Below are positions 52,111 to 61,326 of a stretch of DNA of 64,000 nucleotides, in pieces; position 1 is the first letter of the stretch, and the number at the start of each line of letters is the position of its first letter. Position numbers and translations under genes: made by a program. The notes beneath the pieces are model-generated. The model was given only the letters and a program-made list of their open reading frames with translations. It ran no database searches and was not told the origin of the DNA. This DNA comes from Sphingobacteriia bacterium RIFOXYC2_FULL_35_18 (lineage in GTDB: Bacteria > Bacteroidota > Bacteroidia > Chitinophagales > Chitinophagaceae). The DNA is taken from the NCBI GenBank assembly GCA_001829005.1, contig MIAG01000001.1, forward strand, positions 1,083,007 through 1,147,006, written 5' to 3'.

Positions 52111-52741
52111 CTTGTGTAGTATGGTTTTGTTGGGTTGGTCTTGTGCCAATCAACAAAAAAAATCAGCCTCTTTGCCCTTTTATAACACACCTGATTTCAC
52201 CCCTGTTTTTTTAGCCAATCATACAGCGGCTAGGCCAGCTGAAACACATTATATCCCTGCTTTTGAATTCACCAATCAATATGGGGAACGCATCACCAAT
52301 CAAACGGTTCAAGGTAAAGTTCATGTTGCCAGTTTTATATTTACGAGGTGTGGAAGCATCTGCCCAAAAATGATTCATCATTTAAAACAAGTTGCAACAG
52401 CATTTGAAAATGATACATCAACGGTATTGCTTTCTTATAGTGTAACCCCTTGGATTGATTCGGTTCCACGCTTAAAGTTTTTTACGGAAGAAAATAAAAT
52501 TGGACAATCATACAATTGGCACTTTTTAACTGGAGATAAAGCCTCCATTTATACACTTGCAAGAAAGGGGTACTTTGCAGAAGAAGATCTGGGGTTCACA
52601 AAAGACAGTACAGAATTCTTACATACGGAACATGTACTCTTGGTAGATCAAAAAAGTAGAATAAGAGGAATTTATAATGGAACCCTTCAGCTAGAGATAG
52701 AGCAATTAATCAAAGACATACAATTGCTTAAACAACAATAG
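52082..52741 (+). CDS. SCO1/SenC-family copper chaperone, lipoprotein
   Basis: A 219-residue protein of the SCO1 family, predicted lipoprotein (LLGWSC, Cys near 19). The copper site has CxxxC in RCGSICPKM near residue 94-98, and the conserved His in FLHTEHVLLVD near 186. It has the thioredoxin fold: GKVHVASFIFTRC, VLLSYSVTPWIDS, HFLTGD. SCO1 proteins deliver copper to the CuA centre of cytochrome oxidase. It follows the YHYH and MORN genes, overlapping the latter by 29 bases. No oxidase genes are in the window. Confidence 0.92.
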   Translation: MLQTAFLKISLCSMVLLGWSCANQQKKSASLPFYNTPDFTPVFLANHTAARPAETHYIPAFEFTNQYGERITNQTVQGKVHVASFIFTRCGSICPKMIHHLKQVATAFENDTSTVLLSYSVTPWIDSVPRLKFFTEENKIGQSYNWHFLTGDKASIYTLARKGYFAEEDLGFTKDSTEFLHTEHVLLVDQKSRIRGIYNGTLQLEIEQLIKDIQLLKQQ

Positions 52742-52768
52742 CGTGTCTTTGATTAAATAGTGGGAAGT

Positions 52769-53350
52769 TTATAATGCAATTTGTTTCTCAATCATCATCT
52801 TTCTAAGATTGATCAAGCCGTAACGCATTCTGCCTAAAGCAGTATTAATGCTGCAGTTGGTGATTTCTGCAATTTCTTTAAAGCTCATATTGGCATAATG
52901 CCTCAATACGATAATTTCACGTTGCTCTTCAGGCAACAAATCCAGCATTTTTCTTACTCGATCATGGCTTTGTCCTTGCATGATTTTGCCATCAGGTCCC
53001 TCTTCAGAAATTTGTAGCACATCAAAAATATCTTTGTTGTCGCTGGTTTTAATGGCAGGGGTTCGCTTCACTTTTCTAAAATAGTCTACACATAGATTGT
53101 GGGCAATTCTTAAGGCCCAAGGCAAAAACTTCCCTTCTTCTGTGTAACGCTTATTCTTTAGCGTGTCAATGATTTTAATGAACACATCTTGAAAAAGGTC
53201 TTCCGCTAAATAAGTGTCTTTAACAAAAAACAAGATAGACGAAAAAATTTTGTCTTTGTAACGGTAGATAAGTGTTTCAAAAGCATCGGTGTCTCCGTCT
53301 TGAAATGCCCTTATCAGTTCTGTATCAGACGCATGGTCTAATGTTCTCAT
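52769..53350 (-). CDS. ECF-type RNA polymerase sigma factor
   Basis: A 193-residue sigma-70-family factor. The sigma-2 region is DTYLAEDLFQDVFIKIIDTL (about 45-64) and the sigma-4 region has LLPEEQREIIVLRHYANMSFKEIAEITNCSINTALGRMRYGLINLRKM (about 132-180). The gene stands alone on the minus strand with no anti-sigma gene next to it. It probably drives an envelope or stress regulon. Confidence 0.92.
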   Translation of the reverse strand: MRTLDHASDTELIRAFQDGDTDAFETLIYRYKDKIFSSILFFVKDTYLAEDLFQDVFIKIIDTLKNKRYTEEGKFLPWALRIAHNLCVDYFRKVKRTPAIKTSDNKDIFDVLQISEEGPDGKIMQGQSHDRVRKMLDLLPEEQREIIVLRHYANMSFKEIAEITNCSINTALGRMRYGLINLRKMMIEKQIAL

Positions 53351-53564
53351 AGTTTAGGTTTTTGAGTCAGGATTAAAATCAGGATATTGGACAACGATTT
53401 TTTAAATCTTGAACAAAATAGAATTCTTTTGTATACATAAATCTTTTGTGGAAATCATCTTATAGACCTTCGAGGTTATTCACATTCTAACTCACTGATT
53501 TTTTGAAGGTTATTTAAGGTTTACTCAACCAAAGCTGTAATAAACTGTTTAATTTGTGAATCTT
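53351..53564. promoter_or_regulatory. Divergent spacer between the sigma factor and uvrA
   Basis: These 214 bases must hold the promoters for both genes. I see a single perfect DnaA-box 9-mer TTATTCACA at 53476-53484 and an imperfect palindrome around GAATTC near 53422. Neither is convincing as an operator. No -7 element with exact TAnnTTTG spacing was found. Confidence 0.35.
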
Positions 53565-56384
53565 ATGGCAACGAGTAAAAAGTCTGCAAAAGCAACCCAT
53601 GACAATGATATATTGGTGCATGGTGCCCGAACACATAATTTAAAAAATGTTACAGTTTCATTTCCTAGAAATAAGCTAATTGTAGTAACAGGTGTGTCTG
53701 GTAGCGGAAAATCTTCATTAACCATTGATACTTTATTTGCAGAAGGGCAACGGCGTTATGCAGAAAGTTTGAGCGCCTACGCCAGACAATTCATGTCTAG
53801 GATGGTAAAGCCAGATGTGGATTATATTAAGGGATTGTGCCCAGCCATTGCTATTGAACAGAAAGTGATTACTCGAACCCCAAGAAGTACAGTGGGTAGT
53901 ATGACCGAGATTTATGATTATCTCCGATTGTTGTTTGCAAGGGCAGGTAAAACCATTTCACCTATTAGTGGTAAGGAAGTAAAAAAAGATGAAGTAGCAG
54001 ATGTAATGAATGCCATTTCATCTTATGAAGAAGGCACTAAGCTCGTGATATTGGTTGCGTTTAAACAACACGCACATAGAGAAATAAGAGAAGAGTTGAG
54101 TATTTTAATGCAAAAGGGATTTTCAAGGGTTTTCTTGATGAAGAAAGAGGTAGCTGGGGTACCTGAGAGAATTGAAGATTTGTTGGCATTAACGGATGCA
54201 GCATTGGCAAAAACATGGAAAACCAATTCCTCTAATTATTATGTGTTGATAGATCGAATGGTAGTTAAAACATTTGATGAAGAAGACTTGCATCGATTGG
54301 CCGATTCTATTGGTACTGCTTTTTTTGAAGGACATGGCGAAATGTTTATTGAAGTCAACAGCAAAGAGTTGCTGCATTTCAGTAATAAGTTTGAGGCAGA
54401 TGGGATGCAATTTGAAGAACCTTCTCCCAATTTATTTTCCTTTAATAATCCTTATGGTGCTTGTACAGTTTGCGAAGGCTTTGGACAAGTATTGGGTATA
54501 GATAAAGATTTGGTTATACCCGATAAGCGCTTGTCTTTGTACGAGAACGCCATAGCACCTTGGAAAGGAGAAAAATTAAGTTGGTGGAAAGATCAATTTA
54601 TTAAAGGAGCTAGTAAATCGGGCTTCCCTATTCATAAACCAATCATGGATTTAAGCCGAGAGCAGTACCAACAATTATGGACTGGTGTAGGATTGGCATT
54701 GGGTATTGATGATTTTTTTAAAGAGGTGGAACAAAATTTATATAAAGTTCAATACCGTGTTTTATTAAGTAGGTACAGAGGTAGAACCAGTTGTAATGCA
54801 TGTGAGGGGTATCGGTTGCGAAATGAAGCATTGTATGTTAAAATACATGGGAAGCATATAGGGGAACTCTGCAATATGCAGGTAAGCCATTTGAAAGATT
54901 GGTTTGATGCAATTAAATGGTCTGAGCAAGAACTAGCAATTGGGAAAAGGATTTTATTAGAAATACACCAGCGTATCAACACTTTATTAGCTGTTGGATT
55001 AGGATACTTAACACTAGAAAGATTGGCCAATACACTCAGTGGTGGGGAAAGCCAACGTATTCAATTAACAAGAAATCTAGGCAGTAACTTAACCAACTCC
55101 TTGTATATTTTAGATGAGCCTTCCATTGGGTTGCATTCGAGAGATACCCAACGCTTAATAGGTGTTTTAAAATCGCTAAGAGATTTAGGTAATACGGTGG
55201 TGGTAGTGGAGCACGACGAAATGATGATGCGCGAAGCAGATCATATCATTGATATGGGCCCATTGGCCTCTCATTTAGGTGGAGAAGTTGTGGCAGCAGG
55301 TAATTATAATAAAATTGTAAAAGATAAAAATAGCCTTACCGGTAAGTATTTAACTGGTGAATATAAAATAACGCCGCCAGTAAAACTTAGGAAATGGAAT
55401 AATTATATTCAAGTAGAAGGAGCAAGGCAACACAATTTAAAAGACATCACCGTCAAATTCCCGTTGCATTGTTTTTGTGTAGTTGCCGGTGTTAGTGGGA
55501 GTGGGAAAACCACTTTGATTAAGCAAATTCTTTATCCAGGTTTACAAAAATTGAAAGGGGAAGCCGCAGATAAAGTGGGTTTGCACAAAGCCATCACAGG
55601 TGATATTGAATCTATATCTCAAATTGAAATGATAGACCAACAACCTATTGGTAAATCTTCAAGAAGTAATCCAGTAACATATATTAAAGCCTACGATGCT
55701 ATTAGAGACTTATATTCTAAACAAGGATTGGCAAAAATGCGCGGATTTCAACCCAAGCATTTTTCTTTTAATGTAGATGGAGGTAGGTGTGATACTTGTA
55801 AGGGTGAAGGAGAAACCATTGTTGAAATGCAATTTTTGGCCGATGTACATCTTACTTGTGAATCATGTGGTGGAAAGCGATTTAAGGAAGAAGTGTTAGA
55901 GGTAAAATACAATAATGCTTCTATTCATGATGTCTTAGAAATGAGTGTTGACGATGCATTCGAATTTTTTAAAGAAGAAAAACAAATTCAAAAAGCCATT
56001 AAGACCTTGCAAGATGTTGGATTAGGATATATTAAATTAGGACAGAGTAGTAATACCTTAAGTGGCGGAGAAGCACAGCGAGTAAAGCTGGCTAGTTTTT
56101 TAGGAAAAGGAAAGGGAATTGGGCATGTGTTGTTTATTTTTGATGAACCTACTACAGGCTTACATTTTCATGATATACAGAAATTATTGAACTCTTTTAA
56201 TGCCCTTATAGAGCAAGGACATTCATTGATTGTGATTGAACACAATACCGATGTATTAAAATCGGCAGATTGGTTAATTGAGTTAGGTCCTGAAGCCGGC
56301 AATGCCGGAGGAGAGTTGGTTTATGCTGGAATTCCAGCTGAATTAAAAAACAATAAAAAAAGCATCACTGCCCCATTTATATAA
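53565..56384 (+). CDS. uvrA: Excinuclease ABC subunit A
   Basis: A 939-residue ABC-type DNA-damage sensor. ATG 53565 is preferred over the in-frame GTG 53556. The two ATPase modules have Walker A GVSGSGKSSL (about 43) and GVSGSGKTTL (about 647). The signature sequences are LSGGESQRIQL (about 490) and LSGGEAQRVKLASFLG (about 832), with Walker B at YILDEPSIGLH and FIFDEPTTGLH. Zinc fingers are CTVCEGFG...CNACEGYR and CDTCKGEGE...CESCGGKR. UvrA recognises lesions with UvrB in nucleotide-excision repair. The expected CPxCG motif in the UvrB-binding region is replaced by SPISGKEV. The TPR kinase gene follows 54 bases later. Confidence 0.95.
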   Translation: MATSKKSAKATHDNDILVHGARTHNLKNVTVSFPRNKLIVVTGVSGSGKSSLTIDTLFAEGQRRYAESLSAYARQFMSRMVKPDVDYIKGLCPAIAIEQKVITRTPRSTVGSMTEIYDYLRLLFARAGKTISPISGKEVKKDEVADVMNAISSYEEGTKLVILVAFKQHAHREIREELSILMQKGFSRVFLMKKEVAGVPERIEDLLALTDAALAKTWKTNSSNYYVLIDRMVVKTFDEEDLHRLADSIGTAFFEGHGEMFIEVNSKELLHFSNKFEADGMQFEEPSPNLFSFNNPYGACTVCEGFGQVLGIDKDLVIPDKRLSLYENAIAPWKGEKLSWWKDQFIKGASKSGFPIHKPIMDLSREQYQQLWTGVGLALGIDDFFKEVEQNLYKVQYRVLLSRYRGRTSCNACEGYRLRNEALYVKIHGKHIGELCNMQVSHLKDWFDAIKWSEQELAIGKRILLEIHQRINTLLAVGLGYLTLERLANTLSGGESQRIQLTRNLGSNLTNSLYILDEPSIGLHSRDTQRLIGVLKSLRDLGNTVVVVEHDEMMMREADHIIDMGPLASHLGGEVVAAGNYNKIVKDKNSLTGKYLTGEYKITPPVKLRKWNNYIQVEGARQHNLKDITVKFPLHCFCVVAGVSGSGKTTLIKQILYPGLQKLKGEAADKVGLHKAITGDIESISQIEMIDQQPIGKSSRSNPVTYIKAYDAIRDLYSKQGLAKMRGFQPKHFSFNVDGGRCDTCKGEGETIVEMQFLADVHLTCESCGGKRFKEEVLEVKYNNASIHDVLEMSVDDAFEFFKEEKQIQKAIKTLQDVGLGYIKLGQSSNTLSGGEAQRVKLASFLGKGKGIGHVLFIFDEPTTGLHFHDIQKLLNSFNALIEQGHSLIVIEHNTDVLKSADWLIELGPEAGNAGGELVYAGIPAELKNNKKSITAPFI

Positions 56385-56438
56385 TTAATGCGCTTTATAT
56401 TTAAATGTAAATAATCAACGAACCAGTAATCCCCCCTA

Positions 56439-58535
56439 GTGATTAAAATCCCATTTGCTTGTATACTTTTTTTAACTACAGTATTGTCAACAGCGTTTGC
56501 TCAAAATAAAGCTAAGCTGGATAGTCTAATAAAAATTTCCAATGAATACCCAAAACAGGATTCGCTTAAAATGCGAATGCTAATAAGAGTTTACGGTGAA
56601 CTGGTATACAATAATCGACCCGTATCCGAATTAAAAAAATATTCCGATTCTGCTAAAGCAATTGCACTACTATTGCCCAATAGAGACAATATAAGAAAGT
56701 TCTATTTCCGGCTAGGGGTAATTCATCACGGTAAGGGTGAATTTGAAGAAGCACTTGAAATATATAAAGAAGGTGTTGAGTTGGTTTCAAAAGAAGGAGA
56801 CAAGAATTTGCAAGCTGGATTTTATATGAGCATGAGTGATATCTATAATAAGATTACCGACTATGCCAGTGCAATTGATGTTTGCGAAAAAGCCATCCGA
56901 TTATTTGGTGAGTTAAATGATCAAAGCGGGCAAGCCAGTATTTATAATAATTTAAGTGGCACTTATATTCAATTAAAAGATTACACTACTGCATATAAAT
57001 ATGCTACTAAAGCATTGCCCATGTTTGAAGCTGATGGGCTTCAATCTAGAGGAGTAGGTAGTATTAAATTAGTTATTGCCAATATTTTATTGAATGCGGA
57101 TGAAGCTTCTTTGCACAAAATAGGGGCAGTGGGAAAAAGCAAGTACCAGCGCGTTATCCAATTAATGAAAGAAGCTATTCCCATTGCAGAATTAGACAAA
57201 GATTTAGGGTTGAAGTCAGAAATGTTAATTGCAATGGGTGTTTCATTTGAAAAATTGAATCAATTAGCAGATGCTCAAAGAGCATATGAGTTGGCTCTTG
57301 CAACGGCTATTGAAGGCCCAGATTTAAATATTTTGGCATCAACCTATGGTACCGTAGGAAAGTTTTTTCATCGTCAACAAAGCAATCAAAAAGGAGTAAG
57401 TTACTTGCATCGGGCATTGGCCATGTCTACGCAATCTGGTTTATTAGAAGTGGAAAGAGAGGCTGCGGAAAGTTTGAGCAACTATTACGAACGCCAAAAG
57501 CAAATGGATAGTGCGTTTTACTATTATAAAAGATTTTCAAATGTAGAGAATCAAATCTTTAATAAGGAGAAAGAAAACGAATTCACTCGTAAAAAATTAA
57601 AGCTAGATTTCAGTATTAAAGAAAAAGAATATGCGGTTGAACAAGAAAAGATTAACCAACAATTAGCGGAGAAAAAGTTAGAAATAAGTTTTAAAAATAA
57701 ATTAGAGTGGTTAATGGGAATATTAACCATGGTGGTTATTACTGCAGCTTGGTTTTTTTACAAGAGTAAAAAGAAAACACAAGAATTAAACGCAACTATT
57801 GAAGCGCAGCGTCAATCATTGTCTGAGTTGGTTCAAGTAAAAGATAAAATATTCAGCATTCTAACACACGATATGCGAAGTCCTGTCAATAGCTTGATTT
57901 CCTTTGTTTATTTATTAGAAAATGATGAGATAAATAAAGATCAATTGGCTCAGTATGCAAAAGAACTGGGTAACACACTTAGAGCCACTTCTGCATTAAT
58001 GGAGAATCTGTTGAATTGGGCAGGAACTCAATTGCAAGGCTTTGATACCAATATTGAAAAAATAAACCTTAATGCTATTGTACTAGAAGTATTGAATTCT
58101 TTTAGTGCCACATTGAAACAAAAAAATATCCAAATCGAGAACTCAATCAATGAAAATGATTTGGTGTTGGCCGATAAAAATTTACTGGAATTGGTGATTC
58201 GAAATTTAATTAGCAATGCACTCAAGTTCAGTTATGTTGGTAAAGCCATTTGGTTAAGTATGAAACAGAATGAAAACGAATTGACTATTTGTATTGCAGA
58301 TGAAGGAATGGGAATGTCTGCTGAAGCAATGGAGCAAATCAATCAATATTTCACCAATACAATGACCAGTACCTATGGTACAAATAAAGAAAAAGGAACT
58401 GGATTGGGTTTGATGCTTTGCAAAAGCTTTCTTTCAATGATGTCTGGTAAACTTTCTGCAAAAAATAATCAACCTCAAGGTTCTATTTTGATGATTCATT
58501 TGCCAAAGCCCTTAATAAATAACGCTTCCCAATAA
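56439..58535 (+). CDS. TPR-repeat sensor histidine kinase
   Basis: A 698-residue kinase, translated from GTG. A signal peptide (ILFLTTVLSTAFAQN) is followed by about five tetratricopeptide repeats in the periplasm (60-350; for example FRLGVIHHGKGEFEEALEIYKEG and ASIYNNLSGTYIQLKDYTTAYKYATKAL). A coiled segment (about 365-425) leads to one membrane helix near 428-446. The cytoplasmic HisKA domain has the phospho-acceptor ILTHDMRSPVNSL near 475, and the HATPase has NLISNALKFS (N-box) and GTGLGLMLCKSF (G2-box). The gene ends 4 bases before the stop of the LytTR regulator on the other strand, its probable partner. Confidence 0.92.
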   Translation: MIKIPFACILFLTTVLSTAFAQNKAKLDSLIKISNEYPKQDSLKMRMLIRVYGELVYNNRPVSELKKYSDSAKAIALLLPNRDNIRKFYFRLGVIHHGKGEFEEALEIYKEGVELVSKEGDKNLQAGFYMSMSDIYNKITDYASAIDVCEKAIRLFGELNDQSGQASIYNNLSGTYIQLKDYTTAYKYATKALPMFEADGLQSRGVGSIKLVIANILLNADEASLHKIGAVGKSKYQRVIQLMKEAIPIAELDKDLGLKSEMLIAMGVSFEKLNQLADAQRAYELALATAIEGPDLNILASTYGTVGKFFHRQQSNQKGVSYLHRALAMSTQSGLLEVEREAAESLSNYYERQKQMDSAFYYYKRFSNVENQIFNKEKENEFTRKKLKLDFSIKEKEYAVEQEKINQQLAEKKLEISFKNKLEWLMGILTMVVITAAWFFYKSKKKTQELNATIEAQRQSLSELVQVKDKIFSILTHDMRSPVNSLISFVYLLENDEINKDQLAQYAKELGNTLRATSALMENLLNWAGTQLQGFDTNIEKINLNAIVLEVLNSFSATLKQKNIQIENSINENDLVLADKNLLELVIRNLISNALKFSYVGKAIWLSMKQNENELTICIADEGMGMSAEAMEQINQYFTNTMTSTYGTNKEKGTGLGLMLCKSFLSMMSGKLSAKNNQPQGSILMIHLPKPLINNASQ

Positions 58536-58539
58536 AAAA

Positions 58540-59280
58540 TTAGAATCTTTTTAATAGAAGTTTATCTATTACGGTTTCATTCAGCAACTGTTTATAGGCA
58601 TTACTTAAAGGGATTACAACTTTATTAGTAAGAATAATTTCATTGGCTAATACCTGTATAATATGTTCCGCATTTACTAAATATTGTTTGTGTACCCTAA
58701 TAAATCTCTTTGATTGTAGTTGCGTTTCAGCATTTTTTAGTCCTACCAACATCACCATCGTCTTTTGATCTTGGGTGTGTATTTTAGAAAAGTCTCCCAT
58801 ACTTTCAATGTATAAAACATTGTGCGTTTCAACTTTCGTGACTCCTTTATTGTCTTTAATAAAAAAATAATCTTCTGTGCTTTCATGTTGAATGGAAGCA
58901 GTTGAATGAGTTGCTGATTTTTTCAATTCGATGTATTCAATTGATTTGTTGACTGCTTTTACAAATCTGTCAAATGAAATGGGTTTAACCGCAAAATCGA
59001 TGATATCTAAATTGAAGCCTTCTGCTGCATATTCAGGGAAGGAAGAAATGAAAACAAATACGGGTGGATTTTTTAATGTTTTAACCAATTCTATTCCGGT
59101 AAGATCGGGCATGTCTACATCTGAAAAAACGATATCAATTGGTTGGTCTTTTAAAATAGTCAAGACTTCTAGCCCAGTTTTGCATTCAGCAACCAGATGT
59201 AAAGAAGGTATTTTTTTTATATAGGAAGTTAAAAGTGCTCTCTCCACCAAGTGGTCGTCTGCTATAATGCATTGATACAT
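58540..59280 (-). CDS. LytTR-family response regulator
   Basis: A 246-residue protein with a receiver domain (IIADDH near residue 5, phospho-acceptor in IVFSDVDMPDLTG near 54, and Lys in DFAVKPISFDRF) and a C-terminal LytTR domain (YIESMGDFSKIHTQ, KRFIRVHKQYLVNAEHI). It is convergent with the TPR kinase gene with 4 bases between the two stops, a layout that suggests a cognate pair despite the opposed orientation. The opposite pair at 2531-4344 uses the more usual LytS partner. Confidence 0.92.
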   Translation of the reverse strand: MYQCIIADDHLVERALLTSYIKKIPSLHLVAECKTGLEVLTILKDQPIDIVFSDVDMPDLTGIELVKTLKNPPVFVFISSFPEYAAEGFNLDIIDFAVKPISFDRFVKAVNKSIEYIELKKSATHSTASIQHESTEDYFFIKDNKGVTKVETHNVLYIESMGDFSKIHTQDQKTMVMLVGLKNAETQLQSKRFIRVHKQYLVNAEHIIQVLANEIILTNKVVIPLSNAYKQLLNETVIDKLLLKRF

Positions 59281-59501
59281 AATACGGTATTACTATACGA
59301 ATGTATTCTTTTTGTTTGTTCTATCGGTATTTGTCTACTAATTATGTATGCTTATCTACTAATTGCTGCACTTGGTCTACTTTCAAATCTCACTACTACT
59401 GAACAGCGCTATTTTTAACCCAGTTTAATTCAGTAATTGGATTTAACGACAAAGCGCAGTAACTGAGGGGATACTGCGCTTCTTTTATTTTTGGTGGAAA
59501 C
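59281..59501. other. Spacer between LytTR regulator and DUF4293 gene
   Basis: This 221-base spacer lies on the upstream side of the LytTR gene (minus) and the downstream side of DUF4293 (minus). I see no ORF or RNA gene in it apart from the hairpin at 59452-59488. The region upstream of the LytTR start must hold its promoter, but no exact TAnnTTTG could be assigned. Confidence 0.4.
59452..59488. terminator. Perfect 10-bp hairpin, probable terminator
   Basis: AAGCGCAGTA (59452-59461) pairs exactly with TACTGCGCTT (59472-59481) around a 10-base loop. On the plus strand a T-rich run CTTTTATTTTT follows; on the minus strand the tail (TTGTCGTTAAAT) is weaker. The transcript that should end is the minus-strand glyA-DUF4293 one, so the stronger U-tract points the wrong way. 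It may act in either direction. Confidence 0.5.
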
Positions 59502-59924
59502 CTATCTTAATCTATCTGCTTTTTTGACCAACTGTTCATCTTTGTAAATGCCTATTGCAGCCAATAACAAGCATACAGGAATTGATAAACTAATTAAAGC
59601 AGTTAAATCTGTATTGGATTCTGTAAAAGTTTTACTTGCAGTATAATATAGAAATATATTCAGCAACGAAAATCCCAATATGATTAAGTTAATCAGCAAT
59701 TGTCTTTTTCGATCTTTATACATAAAAATACAAACCAAAGTTGCCACGCAAATAGCAATAGTAAAAATGGCATTTAAACTGCCTTGAGCTGCGGTGTATT
59801 CAATCCATTCTTTTACATTGGTCTCTGTATTTAATTTATTTCCGCTAAAGAAAGAGAACTTTAAACTCAATGCACTCATTGTTGCGGCAAGTAATAACCA
59901 AATACTTTGTATTCTTTGTAGCAT
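59502..59924 (-). CDS. DUF4293-family membrane protein
   Basis: A 140-residue protein with four hydrophobic helices, beginning MLQRIQSIWLLLAATMSALS, as in the DUF4293 family of Bacteroidota. No catalytic motif is known. It lies 15 bases downstream of glyA in the same direction, so the two form an operon. The function is unknown. Confidence 0.85.
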   Translation of the reverse strand: MLQRIQSIWLLLAATMSALSLKFSFFSGNKLNTETNVKEWIEYTAAQGSLNAIFTIAICVATLVCIFMYKDRKRQLLINLIILGFSLLNIFLYYTASKTFTESNTDLTALISLSIPVCLLLAAIGIYKDEQLVKKADRLR

Positions 59925-59939
59925 AGTTTGTTGATTAGG

Positions 59940-61220
59940 TTAGCCCATTTCTGGGTAAAGAATGAATTGTTCCATGAATTCGTTTACTTGATTGCGAACT
60001 GCACCAATGATTGGTGCATCATCTGCATTCATTAATACTTTATCAATGGAATCTACAATAAAAGGCATATGAGATTCTGTCATACCTCGAGTAGTAATAG
60101 CTGCAACGCCAAAACGAATGCCTGAGGTTACAAAAGCTGATTTATCGTCATATGGAACCATGTTTTTATTGGCAGTAATTTCTGCTTGAACCAATGCTTG
60201 TTCTGCTTTTTTACCACTGATATTTTTATTCCTTAAATCAATCAACATTAAATGGTTGTCGGTACCTCCACTAATAATATGGTACCCTTTATCTACAAAT
60301 GCTTTAGCCATAGCTTGGGCATTTTTTTGAACTTGTTTTTGGTAAACTAAAAATTCATCAGATAAAATTTCACCAAAAGCCACTGCTTTTGCTGCAATTA
60401 CGTGCTGTAATGGTCCACCTTGAATGCCAGGAAATACGGCCATATCCAATAAATTGCTCATCATTCTGATATTGCCCTTAACGTCTTTTAATCCCCAAGG
60501 GTTTTCAAAATCTTTATTCATCATAATGATTCCGCCTCTTGGTCCACGCAAAGTTTTATGGGTAGTAGAAGTAACAAAATGACAATGTTCAAAAGGAGAA
60601 TTCAATAATTTTTTTGCAATCAAACCAGCAGGATGAGCAATATCTGCCATTACTAAAGCACCTACTTCGTCTGCCACTTTTCTAATTCTTGCATAATCCC
60701 AATCTCTGCTATAAGCACTGGCTCCGCAATAAATTAATTTTGGTTTTACTTCACGTGCTTTTGCTTCCAACATCTCATAATCAATCAATCCTTCTTCTCT
60801 GGTAACTCCATAAAAATGTGGTTGGTATAATTTACCAGAATAATTAACCGCACTACCATGGGTTAAATGGCCACCCATGCTAAGGTCTAAGCCTAATGTG
60901 GCATCGCCTGGCTGCAAAACAGCTAGGGCAACAGCAGCATTCGCCTGCGCACCACTATGAGGTTGTACGTTGGCATATTCTACCCCAAAAATTTCTTTTA
61001 AACGATCAATGGCGAGTTGCTCTGTTTGGTCTACAATTTCACAACCTGCATAATACCTTCTGCCAGGATACCCTTCTGCGTATTTATTGGTCATTACATT
61101 ACCCATTGCCTGCATTACTTGAAGGCTGGTGAAATTCTCAGAAGCAATTAGCTCAATTCCGTGTCGCTGTCTTTCTAACTCTTTTCTAATTAGGTCAAAA
61201 ACCAGTGTATCTCTCTGCAT
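59940..61220 (-). CDS. glyA: Serine hydroxymethyltransferase
   Basis: About 426 residues from the ATG at 61220. A longer frame from TTG 61238 is rejected because a -7 element TAAATTTG overlaps it. The PLP lysine lies in [14 protein letters not shown] near 225; the tetrahydrofolate and PLP sites show in [21 protein letters not shown] and [10 protein letters not shown]. It interconverts serine and glycine and supplies one-carbon units. The gene is followed by DUF4293. Confidence 0.97.
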   Translation of the reverse strand: MQRDTLVFDLIRKELERQRHGIELIASENFTSLQVMQAMGNVMTNKYAEGYPGRRYYAGCEIVDQTEQLAIDRLKEIFGVEYANVQPHSGAQANAAVALAVLQPGDATLGLDLSMGGHLTHGSAVNYSGKLYQPHFYGVTREEGLIDYEMLEAKAREVKPKLIYCGASAYSRDWDYARIRKVADEVGALVMADIAHPAGLIAKKLLNSPFEHCHFVTSTTHKTLRGPRGGIIMMNKDFENPWGLKDVKGNIRMMSNLLDMAVFPGIQGGPLQHVIAAKAVAFGEILSDEFLVYQKQVQKNAQAMAKAFVDKGYHIISGGTDNHLMLIDLRNKNISGKKAEQALVQAEITANKNMVPYDDKSAFVTSGIRFGVAAITTRGMTESHMPFIVDSIDKVLMNADDAPIIGAVRNQVNEFMEQFILYPEMG

Positions 61221-61235
61221 GAAGTGTATTTTTGC

Positions 61236-61243
61236 CAAATTTA
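61236..61243 (-). promoter_or_regulatory. -7 element of the glyA promoter
   Basis: TAAATTTG on the minus strand fits TAnnTTTG and is 16 bases before the glyA ATG at 61220. The -33 TTTG at the expected 19-base distance is degenerate (GCTG), so the assignment is moderate. It argues against the upstream TTG start of glyA, which would lie inside this element. Confidence 0.45.
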
Positions 61244-61326
61244 CGCGTTATTTACTATTTTACAGCCCCATTTGACCGATATAGATAGGAATAAGTGAGA
61301 ATCGGACATGGATAAATTACCTCCCA

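Noticed and set aside
53476..53484. Single DnaA box before uvrA
   Set aside because: One 9-mer is expected by chance in AT-rich sequence of this length; no second box adjoins.
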